This document shows positions 21,801 through 31,100 of a stretch of DNA of 64,000 bases, in pieces. Source of the DNA: Halichondria panicea (Eukaryota > Porifera > Demospongiae > Suberitida > Halichondriidae); NCBI RefSeq assembly GCF_963675165.1, contig NC_087393.1:3291502-3355501 (forward strand), read 5' to 3'. Position 1 is the first letter of the stretch. Each line of letters starts with the position of its first letter. Under the pieces are notes generated by a model. It was not told the origin of the DNA. It searched no databases and saw only the letters and a list, made by a program, of their open reading frames with translations. The position numbers and the translations under genes were made by a program.

Positions 21801-24800
21801 GTTCTATGGCACGTCTCACTATATTCCATAGAAGTTGCAATCACCTAACACTGATATTTTATTTTAATCACTACTTCAGAACTGACCATTGGATTTGAGA
21901 ATTTCTCCATGAATGTCCTTGAAGCAGCCGGAACTATGGAAGTGTGTGTAGTTGTGTCTGCACCTGAGAAAACTGTACATATTCCCGATGTGGTAGTGTA
22001 TGTACAGACCTGGTTCTTTGGAGAAGCAAGTAAGGTGACATATGTCTTCATTATAGGTAAATTATGCACACATGCATTGTGGATTACACAGAGCAAGGGG
22101 AAGACTACAGAAGTATTGACAGACTGCCATTGCCCCTCTCTCATACTAACCGAAGAGCATGCTTCCCTATAACCATAATCGATGACAGTGACTTTGAGGA
22201 TAATGAAGAGTTCTCATTGCTCGTGGAAAGAGATTCTGTAGTTGATCTTACCATCCCTTTAACACTTGAGCCCAATCAATTGACCCTAAAGATCATGGAT
22301 GATGATGGTTAGCCCATTTAATCGTGTTCGTACTATCCCTATTAATGTCGTTCATGTACATACATGCAGGTATATCACTAGGCTTCGAGAACTATGAGAG
22401 TAGTGTGGATGAAGGGGGCACAGACAGTGTTTGCATTGAAGCAAAATTTCCTTTCCCAGATATCCAATCGTTTTTTGTTCTTCTCAACACAAGATCACTC
22501 ACAGCTGGTATGCATAATGTTAATTCATGCGATGTTTAGTCTAAGCTTTGACCAAACGCAGGCGGTAGTGTGCGTGCGTGCGTGCCTTATTGTTGTACTA
22601 TACTTTTCAGCTCATTTGAAAGTTTAGAGCAAATTCAATAGTAAAATGCATGTGTACATGATATAATTATGTATAGGTAAACATGACATCACTGTATCAA
22701 ATTAAGGTCTTGTATAAACAGTTACACTTGTATATGACTATTTAATTGACCCGAACTCCTGGCAAAGCACAGCTTCTATATAGGCTTCTAGCCGTTAGAT
22801 TTTGTTTTGTGGATTTCAAAATATAGGTTTAATTGTGCTTGCTTTGAAAGCCACTGCAGTCTCTTCAGTTGTGCACAGCAAAATCTACGATACCAGTACT
22901 ACAAAATGTAAAAATTGCTGGGATTGGCCGTGGAGAACATCAACAAATAACGAAAGAAGCGTAAGGGAGAAGAGTTTAAGTACTTTGATCATAATAATAA
23001 CGTCATCACAGTAATTTTCCTGAGGTACGTAGGGCTATACATGTATATCGGTAGTAGTCTGTTTGGCTGTCTGCATGTTTGTGATTCTGAGCCTGGTCAC
23101 CTGGGTGCCAAAGTGCACAGCATGGATAGCCTCAATCCTCAACTCAACAAGTTGTTTAAATGAAAGTGAGCACAAGCTACGTAGGTAGTTATATGCTCCT
23201 AATTTGAGTTATTTCATTGCACATGCAACTGCATTTCACCACATTTGACTGAGTGGGTAAGTAGATTTATTTAAAAGCTTTCCTGGAATCCTCATGACAT
23301 TAGTTCATCACCACGTGCAGTGCTTTCATGTGTATATATATAAATGCTCTACAGAAGAGGGGAGTGACTATGCAGGAGTTAACAATGTTCGGGTAGGACC
23401 ATTTTCTCCTGCTCAATTGAGAAGATGTTTCTCCCTCAACATAACGGATGATGCTCTAACTGAACAAAAAGAAGATTTCACGTTGGAAATAAGTGGGGAG
23501 CCAGATTATGTGATTGTTGTGCAGCGAACAACACTTGTTACCATCAATTATGATGTTAAAGATGGTCAGTATAAATCACTATAGCTGCATGAGGAAGCAT
23601 TTATATCTGTCGCATTAAACGGTTGCCTTCACTTGCAGAGCCGATGCCATGTGACAGTCCTTTGAGACTAATTTATGCACCACTTTTTAAACACTGTGAT
23701 GATTGTGAGTATCCACGTGAGTGCTTGAATTGGGTAGAGAAACCCGGCAGCAGGGTTGAAGTGCCCAAGAAAATCTGTTCAAGCAAGAAAATGTGTGTAG
23801 AGCATTGCACGTTGAACGCAACCAACAAGGAAAATTGTAATGCTAAAGAAGAGTTAAAATCAACGTGTGAGTACATGGTTACTGAGTAGTGCTGTCAGTT
23901 GTCAAACATTGCTATTACATTAAAATATAATTTTTGATTGACATAATAATTATGCATGTATGGCAGACAAACAGACACCACATAAGTCACATAAATTCAT
24001 ATGCTATAATTATAGGTGTTCTAACAACTGGGCAAAAATTAGCCTCTGAGATAGGTGCTGGTAACGGAGTTTCAACTCCGCCAAAAACAACACCTAAAGA
24101 TGCCACCAGTAGTCAATCAAGAGGCAGGAGACAAGCAGACGGTACCCACTGTTATGAGCCACAGGATGCACTATCACTCAATCCTCAACAGTGCAATGGT
24201 AACTTTACCTATTATTTATTGCATGCAACATAAATTATTGGCGAGTGTAGATTAGTGCATAAGACCACTAATTATTATTGGCTGATTGTGTTGCGGGGGG
24301 GAGGGGGGCACCTTAAAAAGCTTTAATGTGCATGGCTTCACTTTGCAATATGCACTGTGGTTTCTTGCTTCTTCGCTCAAACATGGAATTGTATTTCTAC
24401 AGCGTATTCACTTCAATGTCCCTATTCTAACAATGAAATTCGAAGTCGGGGTCCGAAGGCTCCTTGTACGAATCGATCAGTGTTGTTTGTTCTGGACTCA
24501 TCTCATAGTGTTGGGTATGATTTATTCAAGGAGGTTTCAGAATCCCTATCTCACCTTGTGGGGCATTTATGTGGTGATGTTCAATTTGGGTTATTGAAGT
24601 TCTCTAGTGCAGCATATCTCGAATTTTGCTTCGATTGCTACTCAAACAATGAGCGAGACAAACTCCGAGACAGAATAATAAATACTGAATACCTTGGACA
24701 CTCCTCCTTCACAGGCTATGCAACACGGTGTGCTAACAGCTTTATGTTTGGCGAGTCCAATTCTTGTGGGGATCACGAAGGAAGATGTGTTGACATCATT

Positions 24801-25112
24801 TTTGTCACTGATGGCCAATCAAGCGATCGAGCCTTTATTAATGTTTGTGACCAAGTCGAATGCCTTCACAAGAACCCTCTCATTTCTGACCGTCTCAATA
24901 TCTATGCTCTGAACGTAGGTACGTCAGCTTTAGACGAGGCTCAATGCATAACCAAGTACTCAAAGCTTAGGGATGGCTCTTCACCAATATTCAACTTCAA
25001 TTCTATTGACGACCTGATTATTGAGTTGAACACCGTGATTCGCTTGATAAGTCAGGACCAACAAAAACACAGGGAGAGTGCCAGCAAGTTGGTTTATCAA
25101 TGTAAAGGGTAA
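9866..25112 (+). CDS. Secreted EMI-sushi-Calx-beta-vWA matrix-type protein (about 1,062 aa)
   Basis: Exons: 9866-9942, 10037-10168, 16265-16365, 16423-16593, 16799-16972, 17164-17340, 18535-18708, 18904-19047, 19095-19298, 21880-22029, 22092-22307, 22370-22507, 23355-23564, 23639-23866, 24016-24198, 24403-25112. They total 3,189 nt, divisible by three, with all phases joining. Order: signal peptide (MKYLLVLHVCLVAVGFLVV); EMI domain (VCSKTKYRQGTR..YRCG..; NYCCERFIGSPPNC); four sushi/CCP modules, each one phase 1-1 exon; three Calx-beta-like repeats of two exons each (acidic AVDDD, IIDDSDFEDNEEF, NITDDALTE ends); a Cys-rich segment; a dibasic RGRR motif; and a vWA domain with MIDAS residues DSSHS, a downstream Thr and VTDGQ. 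It is probably an extracellular adhesion or matrix protein. The exact architecture is not one I recognise. Confidence 0.85.
11069..11410. repeat. Short tandem copy and dispersed fragment in intron 2 of matrix gene
   Basis: GGCAAGCTGCTTATCTTTAA with trailing TGGCTT is doubled at about 11,069-11,123. The segment around 11,355-11,410 (ATCTGGAAACTGACTGCACAG) recurs at 44,143-44,164 in a KATNIP intron, so it belongs to a dispersed repeat. Nothing coding is seen here. Confidence 0.45.
11456..11907. mobile_element. TIR element (MITE) with about 75-bp arms
   Basis: The left end (TCAAGAGTGCATAAGAAG..GAAGAGTGTCGAACTACTGATA..TCTACACAAACACTGTGC) is repeated in inverse at 11,838-11,907. It is 452 bp long with no transposase, so it is a non-autonomous element within intron 2 of the matrix gene. 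Confidence 0.75.
11947..12361. mobile_element. Pogo/Tigger-like MITE with TA target duplication
   Basis: The left end is CAGTATAGACTCCGTTAATC and the right end is the inverse of CAGTAGACTCTCGCTATTCC, both flanked by TA. Inner stretches (GGAATAGCGAGGTGGC) recur at 30,860-30,900 and resemble the cagtggaacctc-type segment at 10,282. TIR style and TA duplication fit the pogo branch of Tc1/mariner; the class call is inference. It abuts the end of the Crypton-like pseudogene. Confidence 0.7.
12364..13442 (-). pseudogene. Crypton-like (DUF3504-type) tyrosine recombinase pseudogene
   Basis: On the minus strand, fragments in sequence read SEFPPDTLHHIVSGIQRYLRWN, then KRLQRAGLGSQKK, then EPLTEEEKLLWNKDLLGSKT, NGVYFALRSGSEHRQLR and GGLKGRKLKPKVV..ERCFVRLFKRY. 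This is the conserved domain of Crypton-derived recombinases (ZMYM/KIAA1958/QRICH1 relatives), including the catalytic-type Arg in ALRSG.EHRQLR. Reading it needs frame changes near 13,070 and 12,745, and there is a stop before the NRPGG stretch (about 12,530). The 3' end is cut off where the pogo-like MITE lies. It is an inactive mobile gene inside intron 2 of the matrix gene. Confidence 0.75.
13450..14245. mobile_element. Hairpin element with nested 660-bp TIR element
   Basis: The inner element is 13,474-14,133. Its 112-bp arms (13,474-13,585 and 14,022-14,133) are near-perfect inverse copies starting CCAGAGGAGGGAGGACACG, and its middle carries tandem GGATCTTGGAGACAGGAGTG-type repeats. It is flanked by GAGGTAT at 13,467-13,473 and 14,134-14,140, a 7-8 bp target duplication. 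The outer element reads GATACTGTTTAGGAGGTAT on the left and closes with its inverse at 14,222-14,245. The right arm alone forms a hairpin: CTATGGGAATTATAAGCCC, a GC-rich loop, then the inverse. Confidence 0.8.
14299..14572. mobile_element. ACCGTATAGCGGG-type MITE, copy 1
   Basis: The arms begin TACCGTATAGCGGGTATATT and continue TTCGAGGGTATAAATTTTCGCGG; the right end is the inverse with few changes. Related copies or ends are at 35,734-35,931, 51,940-52,104, 58,902-59,125, 63,390 and 63,948. It is a high-copy non-autonomous family with long arms. Confidence 0.8.
14573..14950. repeat. Dispersed repeat, family B, copy 1
   Basis: Shares with 48,585-48,745 and 49,440-49,595 the stretches AAATTGTC.G.GTATAATTGG, TAGTTGCACTAGCTATCTA, TTGCCGTCTAT.AAT.TAACTC and AATTAGAAGATATACGGTA. 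The second copy is split by about 690 bp of other repeats. The sequence from here to 16,264 (rest of intron 2) shows no gene, only repeat fragments and a small hairpin near 15,692-15,775. Confidence 0.6.
17445..18531. mobile_element. hAT-like TIR element inserted at a splice acceptor, 5-bp TSD
   Basis: The left end is CAGTGGTGTAGGAAG and the right end is the inverse of CAGAGGAGTAGGAAG. TAGAG flanks both sides (17,440-17,444 and 18,532-18,536). It is 1,087 bp with no intact transposase. The fourth sushi exon starts inside the right TAGAG copy (TAG|AG), so the element's terminal CTTCCTACTCCTCTG now serves as the pyrimidine tract. The ancestral tract and acceptor (TTTCTTTCATAATATAG) are still visible at the left end. 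Confidence 0.85.
19739..20107. mobile_element. hAT-like MITE inside family A repeat
   Basis: The ends CAGTGGCGGATCCAGG and its inverse bound 369 bp. CACCG is duplicated on both sides (19,734-19,738; 20,108-20,112). The uninterrupted family A copy at 13-551 shows the empty site (TTTACCGAGTGTT). The 5-bp duplication and CAGTGG start match the element at 17,445-18,531. Confidence 0.9.
20377..20784. mobile_element. Second MITE inside family A repeat
   Basis: The TIR CAAGGGCGTATGAAGAGAAG (continuing AGGGTATGC) is matched in inverse at 20,755-20,784. CTATTAG is duplicated at 20,370-20,376 and 20,785-20,791. The family A copy at 13-551 gives the empty site (CTATTAGTAGCTT). It is 408 bp, non-autonomous, probably hAT-like. 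Confidence 0.88.
21429..21572. mobile_element. Hairpin element with 51-bp arms
   Basis: Arms 21,429-21,480 and 21,522-21,572 are near-perfect inverse copies (CAGAGGAGGTACGACAGGCG..), with a loop of about 40 bp. A related left end (CAGAGGAGGTACAACA) occurs at 31,951. It lies in the matrix-gene intron before exon 10. Confidence 0.8.
22771..22890 (+). repeat. Decayed family A fragment
   Basis: Matches the family A interior (TCTATATAGGCTTCTAGCCG.., GTGGATTTCAAAATA.., GCCACTGCAGTCTCTTCAG) but both ends are missing. It lies in a Calx-beta intron. The rest of 22,508-23,354 shows no gene. Confidence 0.5.
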
Positions 25113-25847
25113 TGAACCAAACAACTTATGAGAATTAACTGATAATTTTAGCTAGTTTATTCCATAAAAGTTTTTGTAAAAAGTATGACTAGCCAAAGGC
25201 ATCGTCGAGTGGACATATGAAATTACTGCTTATCACTCTAGACTATTGTATCTTATTTGTGTGCTACGTATATCCAGAAGCCCATTTTTTATGTGCTCCT
25301 GGTGTATGTTACTGTGTGCTTGTCTTTCCCAAAATATAGATATCTTCTTTGTGTCCTTGTTGCCCAGTGAGTGGGCAGATCAAAGCAATCCAGTGCTCAG
25401 TATATGGCATGTTGCATCACTACCATGGCAACCATATATTGCACTGCATTATTATGGCATAATGCACTGGGATTATATGCACTTGCACTGTGTGTATTCC
25501 AAGATCTTGCGATTATTTTGGGTGGAAGTCCAAAAGCGTCGTTGCGCATGCGCAGATCTGAGAGTAAATTCTACAGGATGTAGAGTAACAGTCACTGTTC
25601 TGCCACCAGCTAGGGTTTAGGAGTGGATGTGCACAACCTGTTAGGAAGATCTAGTGCTCACTAAATAAAAACATATTTATTAGGCCTAGTGATAATAGTT
25701 AGCTAGTTGAGCTAGATATAGATCCAACAAATAGGAAACAAACTAATTACCTTTCTGCTGGTAATAATTGTACGTGTTAAATGTTTCACAGGGAAGTACA
25801 AGTTCTGACACGACTAATCCTCCGGCACCACTAATGTCACAATCTCT

Positions 25848-26601
25848 ATGATAGATATGAAGGTCAGGTTAATGGAGGAATTCAAGGGTCAAGTACCAGC
25901 AACAACATCATTTTCAATGGGTTACTTTGCTGGCCGCCCATCTGCTAAATATTGGATTTACACAGAAGAAGATTTGACTTCTATGTATAGCAAATCCACC
26001 ACTCACGAAATTATGTTATGGTGTGATGGCCGAAATATTACTGATAGTGAAACTCTAAATCCTATGCGGCGAAAAACTGGAGAAGGGCGTTTGTCAAGAA
26101 GAGAGGAAAAGGAGCTTGAGGTGGAAGAGTTATTAACAAAAGAATTGAATGAAGAAAAATTAACTTTAAGCGAAGTGCAGTATCGTCTGTGGGCTCGCAT
26201 GATTACAACAGGGATTCATTCAAGTAAAGATACACCGCCGCAAGTACCTATGATAACTGGTATTACTCCAAAAAGGAAACAAAGAAAGGATGACATGACG
26301 ATGTCAGATACTATTGCGAGCACTGCCGACAGCTGTTGTTAAGACAATCAATTGTGTTCTTCAGTCACCCAATCAGCTACTATTCAATAGACTATTTCAG
26401 ATTCATGGACACCTACCAGACCTTTAAGAGATTCATCACAATTGGTAATTTCCCCTGGTAAAGCCTCTGAAATACGTGGAAAATCATTTGGACAACTAAT
26501 TAAGCACCCTCAAACAGCTATATGACGACTGTGTCTTAACGCAGGATGAGTTTAAAGAGCAAAAGCGAGATATTTTGTGTGGACTTAAAAGGCTTCAGTG
26601 A
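25848..26601 (+). pseudogene. Broken ORF with HEIMLWCDG / RLWARMI motifs and SHOCT-like tail
   Basis: An open frame (25,848-26,342) reads through KYWIYTEEDL..MYSKSTTHEIMLWCDG, a KE-rich middle and EVQYRLWARMI..GIHSSKDTPPQVP. After stops, the same frame resumes as SPGKASEIRGKSFGQL. A shifted frame then gives LKQLYDDCVLTQDEFKEQKR and ends ILCGLKRLQ at 26,601. The tail resembles SHOCT domains (LK.LYD.G.LT..EF..KK). Similar proteins seem, from memory, to be repeated in sponge and cnidarian genomes, which would fit a mobile or expanding family; this is unverified. It is intronless and frame-broken. Confidence 0.5.
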
Positions 26602-26789
26602 CGCAGATAATGTACTTTGCAACTGTATTATGTATTTGCTATAATTATACTGAAGAATATAGTCTTATTGTATTCATGCCACCCATTATGTCTACAAAAG
26701 TCTTTGTACATAATGTGTGTGTGTATTCTAGTATATTCCAATACTTAAAATCCAGGCTTGACGATCTGCTACTGTTATTGTTGAAAATG

Positions 26790-27676
26790 CGTATAATACA
26801 ATAGTGTCATTGATTGCTTGCATTTCTGTTTCCAATGATCTCATCATAATTATACTTGACTTTTGAAAAAGCTAGTTCTATGGGATTAAAATCCGGTGAG
26901 TACGGGGGCAGGTAATGACTGACTGATCCAGCATCACTGATGACTTGCTCAACTTCATGCACATGGTGGATGGAACAGTTATCCATGATGACAATACTAT
27001 TTTCGTTAGTACCGTTGGCACAAAGTTATAGAAATGATCACTATTTACACCACATCAAACAATTTTCAATCCATTCATTGACATTGCCGCAATGGCAGAA
27101 ATATGTTCTCCTCTCACAAACAATTTCTGGGCTTTCATTGGTTTGCCTCTCAAGCTATATATAGCCATACGTGCGTATAGCATCCCTTGAATCAGTGCCT
27201 GTTTCATCAATAAACACAAGGGAACTCTTTTCATATAAAGAAACATCAGTTACAAATTCATTTCGGAGTAAATCGTCTCTCTGTAAGGCAAATGTAACCA
27301 GCTTCTGCCTTGTAAATCCACTTTTTTTCAGCATCTTACACACTGCGCTTTCACTCACATCTAGCCCAAGTGTTGACTTTATTTCACTTGTGATTTCTCG
27401 GAGGTACATCCCTGGCCTTTGGAGTATCAGATGGATGATGAAGAGGAGCTGCACCGAAATGCTCTCTGAACTGGGTATTCTTTCTTGGCAACATCTCCAG
27501 TAGTTCTAAAGATGTGTGCATCACTCTCCAAACTGTTGACACATCAATATTGAGATTACAATTAAGCTATCACTGATGGCTTACAAAGAAAAGCCTCACT
27601 TTGCCATATGATCCTCCAACGTAGATCTTCACTGTAAGCACTAGACCTCTTGATTCACAAGAAGTAGACGTAGCCA
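26790..27676 (-). pseudogene. IS630/Tc1-like DDE transposase pseudogene
   Basis: On the minus strand, starting near ATG 27,676, pieces read YSEDLRWRIIWQ (N-terminal helix), NIDVSTVWRV, RPGMYLREITSEI, SESAVCKMLKKSGFTRQK, LVFIDETGTDSRDAIRTYGY (first catalytic Asp region), then in another frame LRGKPMKAQKLFVRGEHISAIAAMS, and further on TVPSTMCMKLSKSSV and PRTHRILIP, decayed forms of the second-Asp and PYSPDFNPIE regions. Several frameshifts and stops make it inactive. Transposase family: Tc1/mariner/IS630 superfamily. Clear TIRs were not found. 27,700-28,168 holds only a small GCAATATATGGCATG hairpin near 27,987-28,053. Confidence 0.75.
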
Positions 27677-28168
27677 TTGCTCACAATTCAAAAAGATCTA
27701 CTGCGCATGAGCAGGCACAGAATAACCAATCGTGGGCTCATTTTGCAAGGTCTTGGAAAAATACAGTAAATGCAGTAGATTTCTTGAGATATCCGTTTGG
27801 GACTTATGCCCCACCAGCAACTCATTTGGTCCCTTTTATAGGCTACTACTTTTAAAACTAGAAGCGGGAAGAAAACCTACTATGGAATTCAGCAAAACTA
27901 ATGAATACACTAAATTCCTTCAAAACACATGTCTTTTATTACGATTTATATGACCAGTCAGACGAGTTTAACGTCATTGGGCAACAAGTTAGTTATTGCA
28001 GGCGCCCTCGTGCAATATATGGCATGTTGCACTCTGGCTGGGCAATAACTAATACTTGTATAATAATTGTGCTAGATCTACATAATTATAGAGCATGAGT
28101 AGAGCCTCAGAACAAAAGGAAACATCAATAATGCTTCTGTTCAAATTCCCTTAAACAAACAACGTATT

Positions 28169-31100
28169 TTACGTACAAGTGTTTATTGATTGACTCAACA
28201 ATCTTCCAATGCTGCCACCAGGATGATTATGCTTGTAGACGTCCTTGTTTACGTTTTTCTTGGCGATGATCTGGCACAGCAAAGCATTACATAGCATTTC
28301 CTGCATGTGTATGCAAAGTTAGAAATACAGTTGATCTTTAAAGTAACTAAGTAGATTAGAAAGCTTCGTTCTCATACACAAATAATAGATGTAACACATA
28401 CTTACCTGAATGACTAAGCTAGTTGACGGTAGACAGCCAAATGGTTCCCAAAGACAGTCTTTGTTGTAGAACAGGCTGAAAGTACATAGCTTGGCAAGTT
28501 TCGAATCTGCAATCGAGTTGGTTTGTTTATAATACTAGTTATCACCCGTTATATTCGGAGGCAAATAGTCTCATCACGTTTGGAAATATAATTATCCACT
28601 CGCCTCTATTTTTGTGATTAAAAAGTCAGTGGGCCGTTATTACAGAAAAGTATAATTATCTAATTTAGGGTTATCCAACCAGACTTGTACCATGATGTTG
28701 TGCTCTGACACTAAGGAATATCCATTGAAACTCTCAGGATACTCCAGGGTACAAATCCCATGTACCCTAGGGTACATTGGCTTGTGGTCAGCCTAAAGGC
28801 CTCCCCCCACCCTTAAAGGGCTCTTGACACACTTGGATCACATTGTGAAGATTGATTCTTCAGTATCCAATCAGATTCACTAAAACTACCCGACCCTATA
28901 TTGGAAGTGGGTGTCTGAAGTTGTAAATGTGGTTGTCAAGTGCAAGCACACGTATACACAAAATGTGCATAGTGCATGCACACAAAATGTGCACAGTGCA
29001 TGCACGGCAGAGATCAAAGAGTGTTTACTACCACTCAGTTGTAATTGGGTTGGATAACAGCTTCTAATTATCAATACGTTCATATACAAGCTACCTGTAG
29101 GCCCTGGCTTATGCCGGCATAATTTGGGGCATAATAGGTTAGGTCATTATGCTGGCATAATTGGGGCATAATAGGGTTAAATTTTTGAATTTGGTCAGTT
29201 TGGTCCAAATGCAACGTTCCTCTGCTGCTGCTGCTGAACGTGTTTTTTCTCTTTTAAATGCCTCTTTTACATCTAGAAGATTATGTTGAATTTTCAGTTT
29301 TCAGTTATGTTACAACGAAATTATCTCTTGTTGTATTCAATACAACAAGAGTTGTTACTACTGCTGAAAAAAGATTATTTATGACGTTAATATGGGGTAT
29401 AATGGGTTCTTTTGACAAGCATAATAGGCTGAATTTGGGGCACTGCTCAAAAGCATAATAGGCAGAAAAAGGAGCATAATTTGCCAGGGCCTAGCTACCT
29501 GTACCATGGATATCTGCGTGTGTATTGTTATGTACCACCTCGAGCAGTTGTATGTATTCCCTCGGGCTGCGCCTTCAGGGAATACATAGAACTGCCCTCG
29601 GTAGTACAAATCCAATACACCCTTGATATCCATGGTACAACTATTACATACACCATACACACCCAGGGTTTCAACTAGTGGGGGGATAATTAAGCTCCAC
29701 AAGAGAGGAGAAAATACGAGGAGAGAGGGAGGGAGGTAGAGGGGAAGAGGTTTGAGTACTAGACTCAACATTATCTAGACCACGGTCTTTTGCTACATGT
29801 AGCTTTGCTAGAGGATGATTGGTCATCATCTAGTCTTACCACAAATTAATCTATCCATTGCTTTTGTATAATTATAATTAGTACATGTCGTTTCTAGTGT
29901 TCTACAGGTTCACACAATCATCAAGTTACATGGAGTTGCCTGTCAATGCACATTGCCAGGAGTACATTGCTAATAGGCACCAACAACAAACAATATAGGG
30001 GGTGCGATGACTGGAAATGGGAGTGTTGGTGACCTGAAGTGGGCATGTCCTCAAGTTTTTTGCACTGGCGCGCGGTTCCTTTTCAAACTTCCCCCAAACT
30101 TAAAATCCTAGATAAAACCATAACTAAGAACATAATTAATATCTAGTGATGCTACAAACGATTCTTATAGCTATAAGAAGATTGCAACAGCCTTCGAATT
30201 CACTGTAGTTCAGTAGACTCTCGTTAAGGTTAGTTATTGTGATCACTCATGAATATTCATGAGTTTAATTTTGTCAGCTTTTTCTCTTTTGCAGGTTCAA
30301 AGAAGTCTGCTGTACTTATAATTGTATGATTATCAACACTATATTGCTATTGTTTTGTGTAAGAATGCCATGATTATGAAGATGCATGAATGAGAAAAGT
30401 GGGCATCAAAACCACAAGTATATAGACTAATTTTTGTGTCAATTTATAAGAGCAGTAAGTACTTTCAGCAAGCTTTATATTGGTATCTATACGTAGCTAA
30501 GTACCTTCCAGAGGGCCAGACGAAGAGATATTCATTGTAAAACTTCATACGGGCGAGTAAAAGCTAAGAGTAGACGGTAAGTATCTAAAAATACGCTTGA
30601 TCTTCCGATAAACAGGAGGCTAGCTCCAACCAGATTGACTTTTTTCTTCGTCTGGCCCTGCCCCTACCTTTCTTTAATTGGATAGAGCCCTCAGTTGAAG
30701 ATTCCCGGGTTTATCCATGCTAAAAATTGATGCAAGAAAACTCCAGTACAACTTGTCTGATGCTATACTAAAAACATAGTGATAATGGTATTCATACTCT
30801 ATAAATATCGCGGGGGCGAAACACAATACCCTAACCTTAATCCAGCCACCCTTGGGACAGTGCAGCTTGACTGGAATAGCGAGGTGGCCGCATTTCAGAA
30901 AAAAACCGCGGCTAAAAAACAACACTAACTCAAATATAATGACTAATCAAGTTTCATACAGAGGGGGGGGGCGCCCTGGGATTTTCCACCCCCAGCAAAA
31001 ATCCCCCCCCCAGAAATCTAATGATGTCATAACAAAATGTGTGACTTTTCTTCTTAAAAATATCTATAATCTCATTAGGCCAGTAAAATTTATGGTTTAA

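Noticed and set aside
22060..22091. Calx-beta exon 11 beginning at the TTATAG acceptor (22,056)
   Set aside because: That start puts a TAA in frame at once. The acceptor ACACAG at 22,091 keeps the frame and phase.
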